A stretch of 64,000 nucleotides of DNA from Bradyrhizobium sp. CIAT3101. GTDB lineage: Bacteria > Pseudomonadota > Alphaproteobacteria > Rhizobiales > Xanthobacteraceae. Below the pieces are notes generated by a model. That model made no database searches, was not told the DNA's origin, and saw only the letters and a list, made by a program, of their open reading frames with translations. Position 1 is the stretch's first letter. Every line of letters begins with the position of its first letter. Location: contig NZ_CP121634.1 in NCBI RefSeq assembly GCF_029714945.1, forward strand, positions 6,035,001-6,099,000, read 5' to 3'. Of the stretch, positions 26,115 through 37,500 are shown one piece after another. The position numbers and the translations under genes were made by a program.

Positions 26115-26747
26115 ATGGTCGAGTTCGACGACGCCTTCCGCCGGCAATTGCACGAACTGTTCGTATGGCGCCGCGACGTGCGTCGCTTTCGCCCCGATGC
26201 GCTGCCCGACGGCGCCATGGAGCGGCTGATCGAGACCGCCTGTCTGTCGCCATCGGTCGGCCTGAGCCAGCCGTGGCGCTTCGTCACCGTCGATGATGCC
26301 GCACGGCGCCGCGACGTGATCGACGATTTTAGGGCATGCAACGCCGACGCGCTGAATTGCTATTCCGGCGAACGCGCGGCGCGCTATGCCGCGCTCAAAC
26401 TCTCTGGGCTCGAACAGGCACCAGGCCATCTCGCCGTGTTCGCCGACAAGGCCAGCGACATCGGCCATGGCCTCGGACGCGCGACCATGCCGGAGACCAC
26501 CGAATATTCAGTCGTCGCGGCCATCACCGCCATGTGGCTCGCCGCACGTGCGGAAGGCATCGGGCTCGGCTGGGTCTCCATTCTCAGTCCGGAGCGCATC
26601 CACGGCGTGCTCGACGTGCCTGTCTCCTGGAAGTTCATCGCCTATCTCTGCATCGGCTATCCCGAGACGGAGTGCGATCAGCCCGAGCTCGAGCGGGCGA
26701 AGTGGGAACACCGGAGAGGCGCGGACGAATTCACGCTGCGGCGTTGA
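26115..26747 (+). CDS. bluB: 5,6-dimethylbenzimidazole synthase
   Basis: A 210-residue flavin-destructase of the nitroreductase fold that breaks down reduced FMN with O2 to give the lower ligand base dimethylbenzimidazole. Visible motifs are FVWRRDVRRFRPD (FMN phosphate binding), SPSVGLSQPWRF, the lid region with YSGERAARYAALKL, and GLGWVSIL. ATG at 26115 is chosen because GGAGG at 26103-26107 is seven bases away; TTG at 26112 is less likely. It is the third gene of the cobU-cobS-bluB operon and supplies CobT. The gene is oxygen-dependent, like cobG. Confidence 0.95.
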   Translation: MVEFDDAFRRQLHELFVWRRDVRRFRPDALPDGAMERLIETACLSPSVGLSQPWRFVTVDDAARRRDVIDDFRACNADALNCYSGERAARYAALKLSGLEQAPGHLAVFADKASDIGHGLGRATMPETTEYSVVAAITAMWLAARAEGIGLGWVSILSPERIHGVLDVPVSWKFIAYLCIGYPETECDQPELERAKWEHRRGADEFTLRR

Positions 26748-26755
26748 TCCAAGCT

Positions 26756-26786
26756 CGTCATGCCCGGGCTTGTCCCGGCCATGACG
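26756..26786. terminator. Palindrome between convergent bluB and tpsB, probable bidirectional terminator
   Basis: CGTCATG-C-CCGGG, a five-base loop, then CCCGG-C-CATGACG forms a stem of 7 plus 5 base pairs with a single C-C mismatch. Palindromes of this CGTCATGCCCGGGC type are frequent between genes in Bradyrhizobium and relatives. No long U-run is present, so termination is inferred from the position between two converging genes. Confidence 0.5.
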
Positions 26787-26804
26787 GAGAGAGAAAGCCA
26801 ATAG

Positions 26805-28499
26805 CTACGATTTGCTCTTGCCGACAACGGCAGCCACAGGCGTGGTGCTCGGCTGCTTCTCGAACATCAGCAGCGGGCGGACGATGACGCGGCCATAGGC
26901 CTCGTAGTGGTGCTGGGTCGAAACGGCATTCTTCAGCGGCGTCGCGTAATTGGCTTCGAACGTCATGAACTGCGCATAGGTCCAGGAGAAGCCCACGCCG
27001 ACCGAGGTCATTTCCGTGACGCCGGGGAATGTCGAGTACACCGCACCCCAGTCGGTGAAGATGTAGGTGTCGAATCCCCTCAGCCATTGCGACCAGTTGT
27101 AGTGCAGCTCGGCGTTGAAATAATAGCCGCTGTCGCCGGACGCCGCGTTGGTCGGATAGCCGCGCACGGTGGTGGGGCCGCCGATCGTGAAGATCTGGTC
27201 GCCGGGCAGCAGCTTTTCCTGCGTATATTGCCAGCTCGCCAGCACATTGGCGCTGAAATTGGCGGGGCCCGCGGCGCTGTTCGCGATCAGCGTGCCGGTA
27301 TAGGTGTTGAACGTGCGATTGTTGCCGAGCACGTGGTCTTGCCATTCGATGTAGTTCACCGCGGGCGAGACCGTGATCGAATAGGTGTTGCCGGAATTGG
27401 TCACGGAGACGCCGGCCGTGGCCTTGTCGTAATGGTCGTCGGTCACCGCGACGGTCGAGAACCGGCTCACCGTCTTGCCCTCGGTCTCGGCGGCGTTGAG
27501 CAGCACCAGCCAGTTTTGCGTCACCCACACCGGCTGGCTGAAATTGACCGCGGCCTGGCTCGACCGCCCGGTGACGTCGAGCGCCGTGAACGGCCCGTCG
27601 ATAATCTTGATCTTGCCCTCGGTGTAGCTGACGCCGGCGCGACCGCCCCAGGGGTTGACCGGGATGCTGTAGGCGACGTTGCCGTTGAGGTTGCCGTCGG
27701 AGCGGACGCCGTAAAAGGTCAGACGGTCGTCGACGCCGAACAGGCCGTGGCGCTTGTAGAAGGTGCCGCCTTCCCAGCGGCCCGTATTCTCCGAGCCCTG
27801 GTTGTCGACAAAGAGCTGCCAGGTATCGACCGGCGGCTCGATCACCGCAAACTGCAGGTCGGTCAGGCCGAAGCTCGAGCCGGGCTGGAGCAGCGCCTTG
27901 ATCTGCACGTCGTTGGTCCGGTTGAACCAGGTCACGTCGCGATTGAGCTTGGGGACGTCGAGGACCTCGCCTTCCGGCTCCTTGACGCGCTGAAGGATGT
28001 AGTCGGTGCGGGTCTGCTTGTTGCCCTCGATCGTCGTCTTCTGGAGCCGGCCCTCGGTCAGCTTGATCTTGACCACCCCGTCCTTGGGATCCTGATCAGG
28101 CAGGGTCGCGATGCCGGTCACGATGCCGCGCTCGGTGTAGATCGCATTGATATCGGCGACGATCTGCAGCAGCGCCGCGATGTCGACGTTCTTGCCGACA
28201 TATTTCTTCGCGATCTCGTCGAGCTCGGCCGGCGTGATGAATTTGGATGGGTCGAATTCGAGCTTGCGCAGGCGGAATTTCGGACCGCCCGGCTTCATCA
28301 GCGGCGATTTCTCACGTGCGCCGCCGATCACGGCCGGGCCGTTCAGCTTGGGCGGCTCGCTCTGCTGTTCGAACTGGCGGCGTTGGCGGTCGACGTCGTT
28401 CTGGATCGCGCCAGGATTGATCGAGGGCACCTGCGCGCGCGCGGCCACGATGCTCGACGCTGCAAGTCCCACCCCCAGTGCTGCCCCCAGAACCCGCAT
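26805..28499 (-). CDS. TpsB outer-membrane transporter (ShlB/FhaC/HecB family)
   Basis: A 564-residue protein with a signal peptide (MRVLGAALGVGLAASSIVAARA), an N-terminal helix/linker, POTRA-like domains (about 70-230, KFRLRKLEFDPSKF and GVVKIKLTEGRLQKTTIEGN) and a 16-strand-type barrel. The barrel includes the conserved lid-loop motif region TIGGPTTVRGYP, the VRGY signature of two-partner secretion transporters. It should export the adhesin encoded immediately upstream across the outer membrane. It starts six bases after the stop of the giant adhesin gene, so the two form one transcription unit. The 3' end converges on bluB. Confidence 0.93.
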   Translation of the reverse strand: MRVLGAALGVGLAASSIVAARAQVPSINPGAIQNDVDRQRRQFEQQSEPPKLNGPAVIGGAREKSPLMKPGGPKFRLRKLEFDPSKFITPAELDEIAKKYVGKNVDIAALLQIVADINAIYTERGIVTGIATLPDQDPKDGVVKIKLTEGRLQKTTIEGNKQTRTDYILQRVKEPEGEVLDVPKLNRDVTWFNRTNDVQIKALLQPGSSFGLTDLQFAVIEPPVDTWQLFVDNQGSENTGRWEGGTFYKRHGLFGVDDRLTFYGVRSDGNLNGNVAYSIPVNPWGGRAGVSYTEGKIKIIDGPFTALDVTGRSSQAAVNFSQPVWVTQNWLVLLNAAETEGKTVSRFSTVAVTDDHYDKATAGVSVTNSGNTYSITVSPAVNYIEWQDHVLGNNRTFNTYTGTLIANSAAGPANFSANVLASWQYTQEKLLPGDQIFTIGGPTTVRGYPTNAASGDSGYYFNAELHYNWSQWLRGFDTYIFTDWGAVYSTFPGVTEMTSVGVGFSWTYAQFMTFEANYATPLKNAVSTQHHYEAYGRVIVRPLLMFEKQPSTTPVAAVVGKSKS

Positions 28500-28505
28500 T
28501 TCGAC

Positions 28506-31500
28506 CTACCACGCCTCCGCGAGGCGACTCACCGCCGGCTTCGTCATTGCATCAATTGCTGCGTCCTTCCAGCCCGGACGACCCGCGCGCTGCCCCTGGC
28601 GGCGCAGCTTGCGCATGTCGTTGAGCCCTTCGACGTTCACCGCGGGACCCGACCCGATGGTCTCGACCGGACGCGGCGAGAGCAAAGCGTCGAGCCGTGC
28701 ATGGCCGGAGAGACCGAGCTGATAGAACGTCCCTGCCCCGCTCTTCTGCGCCAGCCAGGTGTCGATGCTCTCATGCCCCTCGCCGTCGACGGCGATGTTG
28801 CGGGCCATGCTGGCACCGGTGTAGTCGCTGCAGCAGGCGTGGTTAGAGCCGTAATTCGTGACGGTCGCCGAGATATCGCCGGTGTAGGACACCACATAGG
28901 CGTTGGTGACAGTGGCGTTGCCGACCTGGCTCAGCGTGAATACGCCGCCCGGCTGGTAGAGCTGGAGCGTCGGCCAGTTGGACGGCGCCAGCGTACGGTT
29001 GTTCAGCAGCACCTGCTCGCTCGCCGTGGTGAGCGTCAGCTGGCCCGGCACGTAGCCGTTCAGGACAGTCACAGAGTGCGCATCGGTCAGGATGTTCGCA
29101 TCCACGACCTTGAGCTGGTTGATGATGATGCTATCCGGGTCGATCGTGACATTGGCCGAGGTCGCGACGCCGCCATTGTAGCCCGTGATGTTCAGGATCA
29201 GCGGAACCGGCGGATTCGAGCGGATCTGCTCGCCCCTGACGGTGATGGTGTCGGCGGCGAGGTCGAGCTCCTTGACCACGCTGACCCAGTTGATGGTCAG
29301 GTCGCCCGACGACGTCATCTTGACCACTTCGCCGGTGATCCGGTCGAACGAGACGCCTCCGGCCACATCGAAACGGGTATCGCCGCTGGCGGAGATCGAT
29401 CCGCCGCGAAGTTTGCCGGTGTCGGACTTGATGTCGAGATCGCCGGCATCGCCCGGGATGCCCGTCGTGGTGATCTGGCTGAAGACGATGTCGTCGTGGG
29501 CATGCAGTGTTTGCTTGCCGCCGCTGGTGGTGGTGCCGAGGGTGATGCCTCCGGCCGTCGCCGTGACATCGAGCGTGCCGCCGGCGGTGAGGTTGTCCCA
29601 CTTGACGACGGTGCCCTTGAGAACCGCGTTACCGGTCGAAGCCGTGAGGTTATGACCCATGTTGGTGCCGGCGGCGATCAGCGACGCCGAGCCGTGAGCC
29701 GAGACCGAGCCCAGCGTCGGCACACCGCCGGCCATCACCGTCTGCGCCAGGATGAAGCCATTGTCCGCATCGACATTGATGCTTCCGACGTCGCCGGTGA
29801 TGCCCGCAGCCGTCAGCGCATTGAAGGTCACGTTGTCGTGGGCGTGGATGGTCTGCGTGCCGCCGCTCTGTGCGGTCTGCAGGTTAATGCTGCCCTGGCT
29901 CGCGGTGGCGCCCAGCGTCGTTCCGACGTTGAGGACGTTCCAGTTGATCGGGCCGCCGGCGGTCAGCAGGCCGGCGCCGGTCGTCGCCGCAAGCGTGTTG
30001 CCGGTGATGGTGGTGGCGGCCAGCAGCGTCGCCGAGCCGTTGGCGGAGACCGAGCCCAGCGTCGTCGCGCCGCCCGACGTCACCGTCTGTGCCAGGATGA
30101 AGCCGTTGTCGGCAGTGACGCTGATGTTGCCGACGTCGCCGGCATTTCCGGTGGTGGCGAGCGCGTTGAACGTGACGTTCTGGCTGGCGTGGATCGTTTG
30201 CGCGCCGCTGCTGCCGGCGGTCCCGATCACGATGCTGCCGTTGGCGGTGACGGCGCTGAAGCTGCCGCTCGCGCCCACAGCCGTTCCCGCGGCCACCTGG
30301 TCGAGCGTCAGGCCGCCGGTGCCGACGATGTCGACGCTACCCGCGGCCGCCGAGAGCACACTCGCCTCGGTGTCAGTGAGCGCCTTCAGATAGACGTTGC
30401 CGGCGCTAGCGCTGGCCGAAAACAGGCCTGCGTTGAAGGCGAGCCGGCCCGTCGCGCTGCCGATGCCGTTCGACGCGCTGAGCGACAGCGCGGCGCCGGC
30501 GCCTGAGGTCACGAAGGTGGTCTGGCCGTCGCCATTGCCGATGATCGCGCCCAGCGATGCCACGCCACCGGCCGTGACGATGATCGACGGCGCGTTGCCG
30601 GCCGCAGCGTACGACAGCGACGTGTTGAGCTGACCGAGGACCGCATCGCCCGTCGTGGTGACCGAGATCACCTTGGCCGCGTTGATGGCCGAATAGGCGC
30701 CCATCGACAGCGTCGCGGCCACAAGCGTCACCCCGTCGGTGGTGCTGGTCGCAACCACCGGCGCGGCGCTGGTGCCGGCCGCGAAGGTCATGCCGCGGTT
30801 GGCGAGGAGCTGCATCAGGCCGTCGCTGGTGAGATCGGCATTGATGGTGAGCGCGCCGCGCGACGCGTTCAAGGTCATCGCGCCGCCCGCCATGAGCGAT
30901 CCATAGGCGCCGCTGGAGCCGACCGCGAGGTCGCCGGTGACCGCGAGCAGGCTGAAATCGCCGCCGGCGGAGCCGGTCACCGCGCCGGAGATGTTCACCT
31001 GCAGCGGCTGGAAGGTCGCGCCGTTGAAGCCGATATTGCCGCCGGCGCGCAGGTCGAGGTCGGTGCCGAGGATGTGGATCGCGCTGCGGTCCGTGAAGCC
31101 GGCCTCGGCGTAGATGCTGCCGGTCGCGGCGAGCTGGATCTCGTTGCCGGCGGAGATGTTGCCGAGGACGAGATCGCCGGTGGTCTGCTTCACATAGATG
31201 CCCTGGCCGGACGAGACCTGGTCGAGCTGGTCGTTGGCCGGATTGGCAAAGGCGATCTGGATCGCGTTCGCTTTGGTCGCGGGATTGCTACCGGCAGCGC
31301 CGGGGGCACCGATATTGCCGTGCTCGGCGATCAGAGTGAGGTTGGCGATATCACCTGAGATCACGGGCACGCCGGTCACGCCGGCGGCAGCGGTGATGCC
31401 GGTCACGGCGTCGAGCTTGACGTCGCCGCGGCCGGTCACCTGGATGCCGTTGGCTTGCGCGGCCGCGATCGGGCCATAGCTCGCGGTGACGCCGCCGAGC

Positions 31501-34500
31501 GTCAGGCTGTTCTTGCTGCCGAGATAGATGTTCGACAGCGCGTTGGCCGAGATCGCGACGGGGTTGTCGAGCACGACGAGATTCTGCTGCGACAGGCTGA
31601 CCGTATAGGTCACGACATGGGTCGTCGGATCCGTGACCGCGCCGACGGTGAGCTGACCGGGACCGGCCGAGGAGAGCAACGCCCTCTGATCCGGCGTCAA
31701 CGACGAGGAATCGACGCTGGTGAAGGTGAAGGTCTGGGGCGCGGCCGAATTGCCGACCGAACCATGCGGCGCGTAGAGCATGATCTGGTTCGCGCTGATA
31801 TTGGCCGCGACATTCGGGTCGATCGGCGGCGGTGCCGCGCCGATCGCGGACGACGAGACCGTGTAGGCGAGCTGGCTCTGCGTCCATTGCGCGCCGGCGG
31901 TGATGACGCCGTAGACCCGCTCGGTGGTGGCGAGCGTGTAAGTATAGCGCGCATCGTAGGCATCAAGCGCCGTTTGCAGGGCCGTATTGGACGGCAGGCG
32001 CTGATCGGCGGTCGCGACGCCGTCGAACAGTTTCGCAAACAGGGTCGACGACAGCGACGTGCCGAACACGGTCCCCAGCGGATCGGTGGGTGCAGTGCCG
32101 AGCAATGTCGTCAGCGAGCTCTTGAGCTGATCGGTGTTGATCTTGCCGAGCAGGAACTGATCCTTCAGGAACCGCGTCGTGGCCTCGACCTGCATATCCG
32201 TCGTCGAGACGTTGGCGGGATCGATGCCGAGCTTGGCCGCCACCTGCGCCCGCAGGACGGTCAGACCCACCGAGGTCGGGTTGTAGGTGCTGCCGTTCGC
32301 GAAGGCGATGTTCTTGAGCTGGAAGTAGTCGTTGTAGGCCGACGTGACCATCGACTGGTAGCTGTTGACGGCGGCGGTGGCGGGATTGCCGTTGAGCAGG
32401 TCGAGATTGGTCCAGACGGACTGGAGATGCGCGCTCTCCGCCGCGGTGATACCGGCGGCCGCCTGGCCGTTCAGGATGTTGGCCTGGTTGCCGTCGGAGC
32501 CGGCCGCCTCCAGGAAGACCGGTCCGCTGGTCGACTGCACCGTGCCGATGCGCAAATCGCCCTTGGACTGGATGATGTAGGCGCCGGTGGCCGAGCTGCT
32601 GTTGAGCACGCCGCCGTCGACGGCGCCACTCGCCTGCACCGTGCCGCTCGCCTGGATCACCAGCGGATTGATGTTGGTCAGGGTGGATGTGCCGTTGACG
32701 ACGCTGCTGGTCGCGCCGATCGCGCCGGCGGCGGAGTCGATCTCGATGTTCTTGCCGATCACGACGGGGTTGGTGACGTTGTAGGCGGTCGCCGAGTTGA
32801 TGTCGCCGGTCGCCGAGAGGAAGACGTTGCCCTGCGGCGTGGCGCCTGCCGAATTCACCTTCACCTGGTTGATCGACATCGCGCCGGTCGCCGAGATCGC
32901 GATGTCGTGGTCGATCGAGCTGGCGGTCAGGCTGCCGCCATAGATCTGCACCTGGACAGGCGTTTTGGTGGTGCCGAGCGAGCCGATGCCACCGTCACCC
33001 CGAAGCGTCACGCTCGTACCCGAGATCACCGGGTTGTTGGCATTGGCGGCGACCGTGATGGACGAGTTGGCGCCGGTGGCGTTGAGCGTCGTCGCCCCCT
33101 GAACGTTGTTGATCGACCCGTTGACGACGATTCCGGAGGTCGAATTGACCACGACGTCGCTGCTGCCGCCACCAGTGAACTTGATGTTGATCGGGTTCGA
33201 CGCCTTGACCGTGTTGGTCAGCGTGAGCGTCAGGTGATCGTAGATCGCCTGGTACCAATTGTACTGGCCGTCCGCGCCGCAGCACGCGTTGGAGTGGGTG
33301 TTGAGTCCAACGGGGCTCCCGTCCGGGTTCACGCCCCCCGCCCAGTGATAGCTGCCGGTGGCGGTGGTGACCTTCTGGTAGTTGGTGCTCTGCGTGCCAG
33401 AAACCAGGCTGATCGAGCGGGTCCAGTCCTGGCCGGCGGTCTGCGTGAAGCTCCAGCCGTAGTCGAATTGCGTGCTGGTGGTCGGACGATCCAGCGTCGC
33501 CGTGTCGACCCACTGATAGAGCATGTTCTCCTGCGTCGCGTACTGGATGCCTGCCGTACCTGTCCTGGCTGCAAGCATCGAAGGATCGATCGCGGCCGCA
33601 GTGACGCTATTCGTCTCGTATCTCGATACCTGCTGGTTGCTCGCCGCCTTGGGATCGTAGACCCACCACGTCGTCTTGCCTTTCAGCTGATCGACGATCT
33701 CGACCACGCTCTGGGCGGTGGCGCTGGTGTTGATGGTGTTGGTGACAAGCTGGAGCCCGCTGGTGTTGTTGACCGTGACCGTGCCGGCGCCGCCTTTGAT
33801 CTCGATGTTGCCCTGGGTCTGGGTGCTGTCGGTCGAGGTCGAGATGATCTTGCCGTTCAGATAGACGTAGCCGCCGGCGCCCTGCGCCACGCCGTTCAGG
33901 ATGAGCTGATCGGTGAGAGCGTTGTACCTGACCCCGATCTTGGCGTCGCCAGTAGCCGACGCCGTCACAGAGCCTGAGACGTCGTAATAGACGCCGTTCC
34001 GTGCGTTGGCCTGGGCCGCGGCAAAGTCCGCGCCGCCGTTGCGGTTCTTGAGGCCGTTGCTGCCATAGATGGCATCGTACGCCGCGGCGCCGATGTTGAC
34101 CGAGTAATTGCTGCTCGAGCCGGCTTGGATGGTGCCGTTGATGTTGATCACCGACGCCGAGATGATGACCGCCTGGCCGGTGATGGTCCGGGTGGCCGTC
34201 GCGGTGGCCGGCGTATCCGCGGTCTTCGGCGTGATCGCATCCGGCTGGATGTTGATGACCTGGAAAAAGCCCGAGCTGTCGCAGGCTGTCGCACAATTGA
34301 ACGGCGTCTTGTACGGACCGCTATCCGTATAAACGTTGCGGCCGTCATAAGTCGTTTTCTTCCACTGCGCGAGCACGACATTGGTCGAGTCCAGCGACTG
34401 CCCCTCGATGATCTTGAGCGTATTGACGTCCGGCACGCTGCCGGCATCGGGAGTGCTGGTGTTCCCAGGCGTGCCCCGGCCCACCGGCAGGAAGATCGAC

Positions 34501-37500
34501 GAATAGAGCGAGAGCCCGTCGTAGTACGTCATCAGCATGCGCGCGGTGAAGATCGTGCTGGCGTCGGCGTTGGCGACCGGTTGATACACGCCGTGGGTGC
34601 CGTCGGTGCAGCAATAGTAGAAATACGGGTGATCCCCGCCCGAGGCGATATGCGGAGCGGTGTAGTAGTCACCATAGGCGCCGAGATAGGTCGCCGCCGT
34701 CATCACCGCCGTCAGCGCGTCAGTCGGCCGGTTTTCGGTCGTATCCCATTGCGAGGTGACCGCGCTGCTGCTGTCGTAGAAGGTCCCGACGCCGCCGAGG
34801 AAGGTGAACGTGCCTTTGGGCACCACGATCTGGACGGTTGCGGCGCTGAGTGACTGCGATGCGACCACGCTGCCGAGATTATTGACGATCTTGAGCAGGC
34901 CGTTCGCGTTGTTGACGGCGCCGTTGAAATAGATGTCGGGGGTGCGGGTCAGCACGTTGCCGTTCTGGTCGATGCCCTGGCCGGTGCTGGGATCGAGGCC
35001 GTTATAGGTGGCTGAGATGTCGATGACCGGCGTCGCACTCGGCATGGCAGTGAAGGTCACATTTGAGTGCGAATCCGGGTCGACATGGTCGATCTGGCGA
35101 TAGGTGATGTTTCCTCCGCTCACGTCGGTGACCGTGAGATTGCCCAGGCTCATGAAGTCGAGGCCCTTGTTCTCGATCTTGATCAAGGGCGAGCTGCGCG
35201 CGATGACCGCCGGCGCGGCCGGGTTCGTGCCGCTGTTGCCGGTCAGCTTCTGAGCCAGGATCGAGACGTTGCCGGCGGACACCAGCATGTCGCCGAACGC
35301 GAAGGCGTTACCGGGCGCGTCGGAGGTGAACGGCGCCTGCTTGATCAACGTGTCGATCTGGCGCTGGATGTCGCCGGTCGTATCGGTGCCGGACGGCGAC
35401 ATCGTGGCGGGCGCCGTAGGCGTCGCCGCCGCGAGCTGGGAGCGAACTTGCGCCGCGGTCAGGCCGGTCAGCGTCGCGAGCTGGTTGACCACCAGCTGGT
35501 AGGGATTGAAGTTGCCGACGATGGTGTACTGGACCGCCTGGTGGTTCCAGCTCATCGTCGAGCTCAAGTGATTGGCGTCGGAAACGGACTCGAGGGTCAG
35601 CTCGGAGTAAGGGCTGGTCGTGCTCAGGGTCGGCGCGCTCGCGCCGAGCTCGATCGTGACGGTCAGGTCGTTGTCGATGCCCGCCACCACCAGGCCATTG
35701 AGTGCGACATCGCCGGTTCCGCTGGTGTGGCTGTGATTGTCGCTGTTCTTGGCGCTGAAGATGTCCAGATACGGATTGTAATTGCTGCCGTTGCCAGCGG
35801 CAGTGACCTGCCCCTGGGTCGCACCCAGGTAAATGTTCTGCACGCCGAGCACGCTCGAGGTGTTGGCGAGCGTCAGGCTCGTGGTGTCGTCGGCATTGGC
35901 CGTGCCGCGGTAGAGCGTGGAGATCGGGATCGCGGTGTTGTTGTAGACGACCGTCGTCGCCGTCGCCTGCACGCTGCTGAAGACACTGCCGTCGCCGGCG
36001 AGGCCGGCATACATGGTGATGTCGTGCCAGGCCTCGATCTTCGCGTTGTTGCCGACGTTGACGGCCTGATTGGCGTGGACCCAGGTGTTGGTGCTGGCGC
36101 CGACACCGGCGATCGCGCCATAGAGGCTGGCGTTGGCATTGTTGGCCGCCGCCATCTTCGCCGCCGTGCCGACATAGATCTTGCCGGCGCTGAACAGCTC
36201 ACGGGCATTGATATTGACCTGGAGCGTGGCGTTCGCCGTCATGTCGGACTCGGCGCCGCCGCCGGCGAAGAGCGCGGCCGTCGCCAGGCTCACCGTGTCG
36301 TTCGTATTCAGCGTGTTGTAGGCCTCGATGTTGATCACCCCGTTCGACGTCCGCGGATCGTCGTTGAGGCTCAGGACCGTCCCAGCATCAATATTGGTGG
36401 TGACGGTCTGGGTGACGGTCGAGTTGCTGAGCGCCGCGGCGCCCGCGAACATGCCGCCCGAACCCGACCGCGCGCCGCCGCCGGCCTGATTGACGATGTC
36501 ATTGGAGATGACAGTCATGTTACCACCGGCGGAATTGATGATCAGGTGCGTGCCGATCTCAGCGGTCGTGTCTGTGGTGACGGTGTTTTGCGCGCTGCCA
36601 CCGGAGACGCCGGCGGTGGAGGCCTGGTAGGCATCGCCGCTGGCGCCGTAATTCGTGGTGTGCTTGGCGCTCACTTTGAGGCCGCCAAAATAGAGTGTGT
36701 CGTCGGCCCCGTTGCCGTCCATCCGCGCCTGGGTGGTCGCAGTCGAACTGGTGGTCGCCACCGCCGCGGCACCCGCATAGGTGCCGCCTGCGCCGACGAT
36801 CGCGTCGGCGGCGTTGACATCGACGCCGGTCGCGAGGATCTGGAGAATACCGGTGTTGGCCGCCGACGTGATCGCGCCCGCCCCGAGATAGGCGTAGGTG
36901 TGCGCGCTGGACGAGACCTGCGCGACGCTCGCGCCCAAGGCCAGGAAGCCGCTCGAAAGGCCGGTTGCCTCCGCGTACTGGGCGCTGTCGTTTTGGGCTG
37001 CAATGGTCACGTCTGCGTTGGGAAGCGTAATTCCGGTCCCGCCATAGGCGTTGACCGTCGCGTTCTCCGAAGCCTTGGCGTAGCTGCCCTGGGCGCCGAT
37101 CAGCGATCCGCCACCGCCTGCGAGTGCCCAGGCGTAGGTCGTCGTGCCACCCGTCGGCACCAGCGCCATGGCGGCCACGGAGACCGCGCCGCCTGAGAAG
37201 ATGGCGTCGTTGCCGATATCGGCCGTGACCTGGGCCCCGACCGTCGACTGGGCGACGGCGACGCCGACCGCACCGCCGCCGACGGAGACGCCGATCGCGC
37301 TGCTCGACAAATTGGGCGTGATCGACGCCGACACCAGCGTGCCGAGCCCGGTCGCCGACGTCGCGATCGTGGCGCCCGCGCCGATATCGGCGGTCACGCT
37401 CGAATTCTCGTGAGCCTCGGCGTCCGCACCGACGCCCGCGACGATACCACCGCCGAGCGCCGTTGCCGTCGTGGTCAAGGTGCCCGCGCCTTGCGCACCG

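Noticed and set aside
28506..29200. A CdiA-type toxin tip at the adhesin C-terminus
   Set aside because: No VENN or similar boundary motif is present, the end is short and basic, and no small immunity gene follows; tpsB follows directly. The barstar-like gene is about 22 kb away on the right side of the window.
26907..30506. A 1,199-codon plus-strand frame opposite tpsB and the adhesin 3' end
   Set aside because: The translation is low-complexity Arg/Asp/Val/Gly, the usual mirror of a Ser/Thr/Ala/Asn-rich repeat gene. The opposite strand has clear TPS and TpsB domains.
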